Part shown: one piece after another, positions 60,318-64,000 of the stretch
Position numbering within the stretch: the stretch's first letter is position 1
Layout of the letters: every line of letters starts with the position of its first letter
Assembly (NCBI GenBank): GCA_963691815.1
Contig: OY829656.1
Location: forward strand, 13,186,412-13,250,411
Source: Echiichthys vipera
Lineage: Eukaryota; Chordata; Actinopteri; Perciformes; Trachinidae
Length of the DNA: 64,000 nucleotides
Direction: 5' to 3'
Program-made: the position numbers and the translations under genes
Notes under the pieces: generated by a model
The model's database searches: none
What the model saw: the letters and a program-made list of their open reading frames with translations, nothing else
What the model was told of the DNA's origin: nothing

Positions 60318-63269
60318 GTATGTTTATTTACTGATTATCATTACATTTCCTCTGTTACCTATTGCTGCTTTGGATAGAAGAATCATTTAAATGTTGTGTT
60401 TTTCAAGTTCTCCTTTTGAAGCTTTTTTGTTATATGTGATGTCACCACCCACCCAAATGCACATTTAGGCCTTAACAGCTTTTCTACCTCGTTGTCCTGG
60501 GAAACATCTGCAGCAAGACAAGTGTTGTTCGAGGGAGCAGTAAGGACATGTCAGGCTTGGGTGACACCTTCAAATGTAAACAAAGTCAATGCACCCGCGT
60601 GTCCATTTAGGAGATTAACAGAGAGAATTTATACTGACAGTTGGTAAAACATGTGTCAGGTTCTTCATGGCTTGACTTAATAGGATTAGAATAGTTAGAC
60701 TTCTTGTCAGCGAACCAGCAAGACGGTATTTTACATATTTGTTGATATTCTGATGAGACTTTAATATCAGATTTGATTGACTGTAATAATAGTACTCGCA
60801 GTGAATTTAGAAATTCAGGGATGCGTAGCAACCACTGATCTTTCTTGGTTACTGCTCCTCAATTCTATACATGAAATAAACAAACATCCATTATCTTCTA
60901 CTCCCACTCTCTTTTCTGTCTCTTTCTCAATTCCCTCCCCCCTTTCATGCCATCATCTTTTTTTCGGGCGCTAGGAGCAGTCACCAGCTCTGATAGCGGC
61001 TCCACGGAGGATTGAGTTTAATAGCTGGGGAGCTGAAAGAGGCTGGCTGGCTTCACCAGCCTAGCATTACCTCCCATTTACCTCACTTTTCCCTCCCCGC
61101 CTCCCCAACGGAATACCGGCTCTCAGGCCTTCATCTCACTGCTCCCAGATGGAGAGTGTTTTGTTCCCCCTGCGCTCCCGTCATCTGTCCTGCTCCCCGC
61201 CCAGGCTCTACTCTGAAAGATTACATTCTTGGGAGAGACCTTAATTATAATGCCTGCCCCCATACACCCAGCACCCGTCTCATCATATTAGTGCTCTGAG
61301 ATGAGAATCTAGAACTGTTGTTCTCCAGTTATCACTCTCGCCATTTAAAAGTGCTGTCAGTGGGTAAACGCCCTATATCTCTCCAGGTCTGGTAACAGAG
61401 AGGGGACATAACAACAAGGTCTGTGCACACTGCAAAGGGAAATCAGAAAAGTTCTGACAGCTCCATTATAAGAAGATAACTCTGTAAAAACTACTGTCTA
61501 CCATCATGCAATGAGTTGCTAATGAGGGAAGCAGAGGTAAGTCTTTGATTAAATGTTGGGTCGTTCCAGAAGGCTTCCACAGCACACACTATGATGCCAA
61601 CCCGAGCGCCTTTCCCCATCACAGTGTCTTGCCTGTCACAAGCCCTTTGACCTCTGGGGTCAGAGCCACCTTCATCACTGCTCTGTGTGTATGTGTGGGC
61701 TAGAGAGGATAATAATTCCATTATATACAAAGTGGCTAAATAAGTCTGATATTCTCGCTCAGGGTCATAGTCTGGAGTGAGGCAGACACTATTGTTTTTC
61801 TGTAACATCGTGCTCGCCTACATCTGCTTCATTCTTTTACCTCATGTCCTTGTTCAAAGCCATCCTCTCGACATGAAAACCACAGCTCTTTTATGATGTT
61901 CCATGAAGAAGTTTCAAAGATAACATAATTGCTGGTGCTGTGATTGTAGACTCGACACTGTAAGGGTGTGAATTCATATATTTTATCCAGCCAGGTTGCA
62001 CCATCTATATGGATTTAACAGTAGTTGATTGGTGTGCTTGAAAGAAAGGAATGCTGATTGGTATGATTGCACCTTGTAGAGAATGCCTAACCCCGTAGTG
62101 TGAAAAGACTTGCATTTAGCCTGCTGAGTAGCAGTAGTGAATCTGAGGCCGGGAATTAGCTCTACAGGTGTGCTTATATGCTTTCTGAACATCCCATCAT
62201 CTTCACCGCCGGAGATAGACAGTCAGGTAGATCTTGCGGCAACACTGAATGCTTCACACAGAGGCCTGAGACAATCCTGTTTACTGCAACATGATCTTGT
62301 CTTCAATAACCCTCTGTCATGTCGACCCCCCATATTATCCGTCCCTCTCTTCCTCACTCGCACCTCTCCTTGTTCCCATGTCACTAGCCCATTAGTTTCT
62401 ATTTCTATCATGCTTCCTCATTATTTCAAGGAGGAGCTTCTCCACAGCCTCCTCTATCAGCAAGCCGTTATGGAGCTATTGTGAATAGTGGCCTTGATCT
62501 ATCTGTAATTTGTATATGTGGTTGTGTGAAACTCAAGATCTTCCCTGTGACATCAGTTTAAAATGTGTCTAGTAGCTGAGAGCAGGCACAATAGATTTCT
62601 TTTTATTGAAGTCTTACTATTCTCATTTTTCATTGTATAGCTGCTTTCCTCATATTCAAGCAATCTGTCAAGTGACAATGACAGAGGCAGGAACGTGTAA
62701 ACAGGACATTTGCATACAGGAAATTGCTTTATTACAATGTGCATTCCCACAAGCTGTCACGATGGGAAAGCCAAAAATATGGTTGCATCTCTGCAGAAGG
62801 AGGAAACTGAAAAATGGCCTGCGCTGACAAGAATACTCATGCACACCTGCATAGAGGCACATCAGCCATGACGCACAAGCACATACATAACACACACGAA
62901 TAACAGGTTGCACCCAGTCTAGTATTGAATATTGACATCACAATGAAACGTCAGAACAAATGACTGCAGATTATTTGCACTGGTATGTGCCCTCTGTTCA
63001 AACAAACCCACCTGAGGAGCTGCTGTTTGTTCTCACAGACAGACAAAAGCTTTTAAAGGTGGCCTATTAAGCAGAAATACTGAAATTTGCAAATAGACAA
63101 ATTACCTAATATAGAGCAACTATACGTAAGTCTCTGTAGTTACCATTCTCTATCAATTTACGCACCTCGCCAACTGAGCACATACCAGTGATATAATGTC
63201 CTATTCATTATATTGAAAAGCCATAAACTGCACATAGATCAGTGGTGCTGTGACAGTCTTGCTATCCGG
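60318..63269 (+). other. macrod2: 5' part of the following MACROD2 intron (phase 1)
   Basis: Begins at the donor gtatgt. Unique sequence with a GC-richer block at about 61000-61300 that includes ggctggctggcttcaccagc, a short palindromic patch. No gene recognised on either strand. Confidence 0.6.
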
Positions 63270-63766
63270 CTAAAAGGATAGTTTGGATTTTTTTTAAGTG
63301 GGGTCATATAAGGTACTTATCCATAGTCAGCAGATGGTCAGCACGCCCCAGGTTGGAGAAACAGAAAGGAGAACAGGCACTGTTGAAGGGGTCACACCAA
63401 AAACAATATCAGTTTAAGTGTGTGTTATTTTAAAAATATTTTCATCCCTTTACCTTGCAAATGAGCCCTGTTTAAGTTTAAGTAAGACCAGCAGCGCCTG
63501 TATTCTGTGAGGAAAAACTACCTATTTTGTCGGTGGAGTCTGGTTACTTTGCAGAGAGTTTGCAGAGAACGGCTTCAGTTCCCCTGGCGTAAATGTAAAC
63601 AGGGCTGATTTGCAAGGTAAAGCCTTTTTTTGTGGCTAAAATGTGTTTTTGCTTCTGCTGCCCCCATTCACAGCAGTACATTGCATAGCCTCCATGTCAG
63701 TACTTGTGCCTGCTTCTCAAAGTGCCTCATACAAACCCACTTCAAATGTGAAATGCCCCTTTAAAG
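63270..63766. mobile_element. TIR element (family B), copy 2
   Basis: The left end ctaaaaggatagtttggatt ... taagtggggtcatataaggt and the right end on the minus strand ctttaaaggggcatttcaca ... gaagtgggtttgtatgaggc form inverted termini. The interior holds tatccatagtcagcagatgg, gcagagaacggcttcagttc and cagcagtacattgcatagcc. It is better preserved than copy 1. Confidence 0.8.
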
Positions 63767-64000
63767 GAACTTCATTGTTTGCATCATTTGAATGAATACA
63801 TGCACCTTGAAACAGCAGCCAGAAAAGTCAAGGAATTACTACGGTTGTATTTTTAGCATAAGTATAATCATTAATAGACAGTGCTTAATCAATGCAATTA
63901 ATCATATGTCATCATTCTATTAAGTATTCAGATTGGTTCATAGATCGTGATGGACCACATGCCTGCTTTGGCATGTATTATTTGAGAGCATGGAAGCTGT
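63767..64000. other. End of window, intronic
   Basis: AT-rich unique sequence. Nothing supported. Confidence 0.5.

Noticed and set aside
60171..60377. 68-codon open frame over the second exon
   Set aside because: It is in a different reading frame from the MACROD2 homology and so is a shadow.

Overview
This window is vertebrate, almost certainly teleost-fish, nuclear DNA. It is AT-rich, densely sprinkled with long (TG/CA)n microsatellites, and carries many short non-autonomous transposon and SINE copies that look like families common in teleost genomes. It has no bacterial-style gene packing, and none of the long open frames outside simple repeats resembles a complete gene.

I can support one gene. 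Two short exons on the + strand, 1696-1769 and 60239-60317, encode consecutive parts of the C-terminal end of a MACROD2-type macrodomain (mono-ADP-ribosyl hydrolase). Both have good splice sites. Their phases are compatible: the first ends and the second begins on a codon boundary. The joined peptide aligns without a gap to the end of the MACROD2 macrodomain as I recall it. So 153 coding bases sit in 64 kb, and the window is mostly one ~58.5-kb intron (1770-60238) with parts of the two neighbouring introns. MACROD2 is also a giant-intron gene in mammals. The FLRT3 gene that lies inside a MACROD2 intron in mammals is not in this window.

Intron layout, left to right: an upstream intron tail (1-1695) and the first exon; a CpG-richer, transposon-like block with the longest (TG)n (2168-3240); an hAT-like element (6204-7300); a nested pair of elements (8366-9302); (TG)n at 12051; a CpG-rich repeat (12785-13350); a long mostly unique stretch (13351-21887); a run of repeats and (TG)n tracts (21888-28364); a mostly unique middle (28365-37719) holding a perfect 19-bp hairpin and a candidate recursive splice site; then repeat family copies, a SINE inside an older repeat (43299-44400), (TG)n at 45903, a CTC minisatellite, a 5'-truncated LINE with an ATT-type tail, a TIR element (48482-49098), more unique sequence, a compound (TG)n/(TCTG)n tract at 56951, another TIR element at 59778, the second exon, and a last TIR element at 63270.

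Repeat family assignments rest on recognition of typical termini and on internal comparison between copies. No database search was run. I found no convincing previously undescribed system. The observations most worth checking are the uniform sense-strand orientation of all six long (TG)n tracts, the perfect hairpin at 33767-33813, the candidate recursive splice site near the intron midpoint, and the nested insertions.
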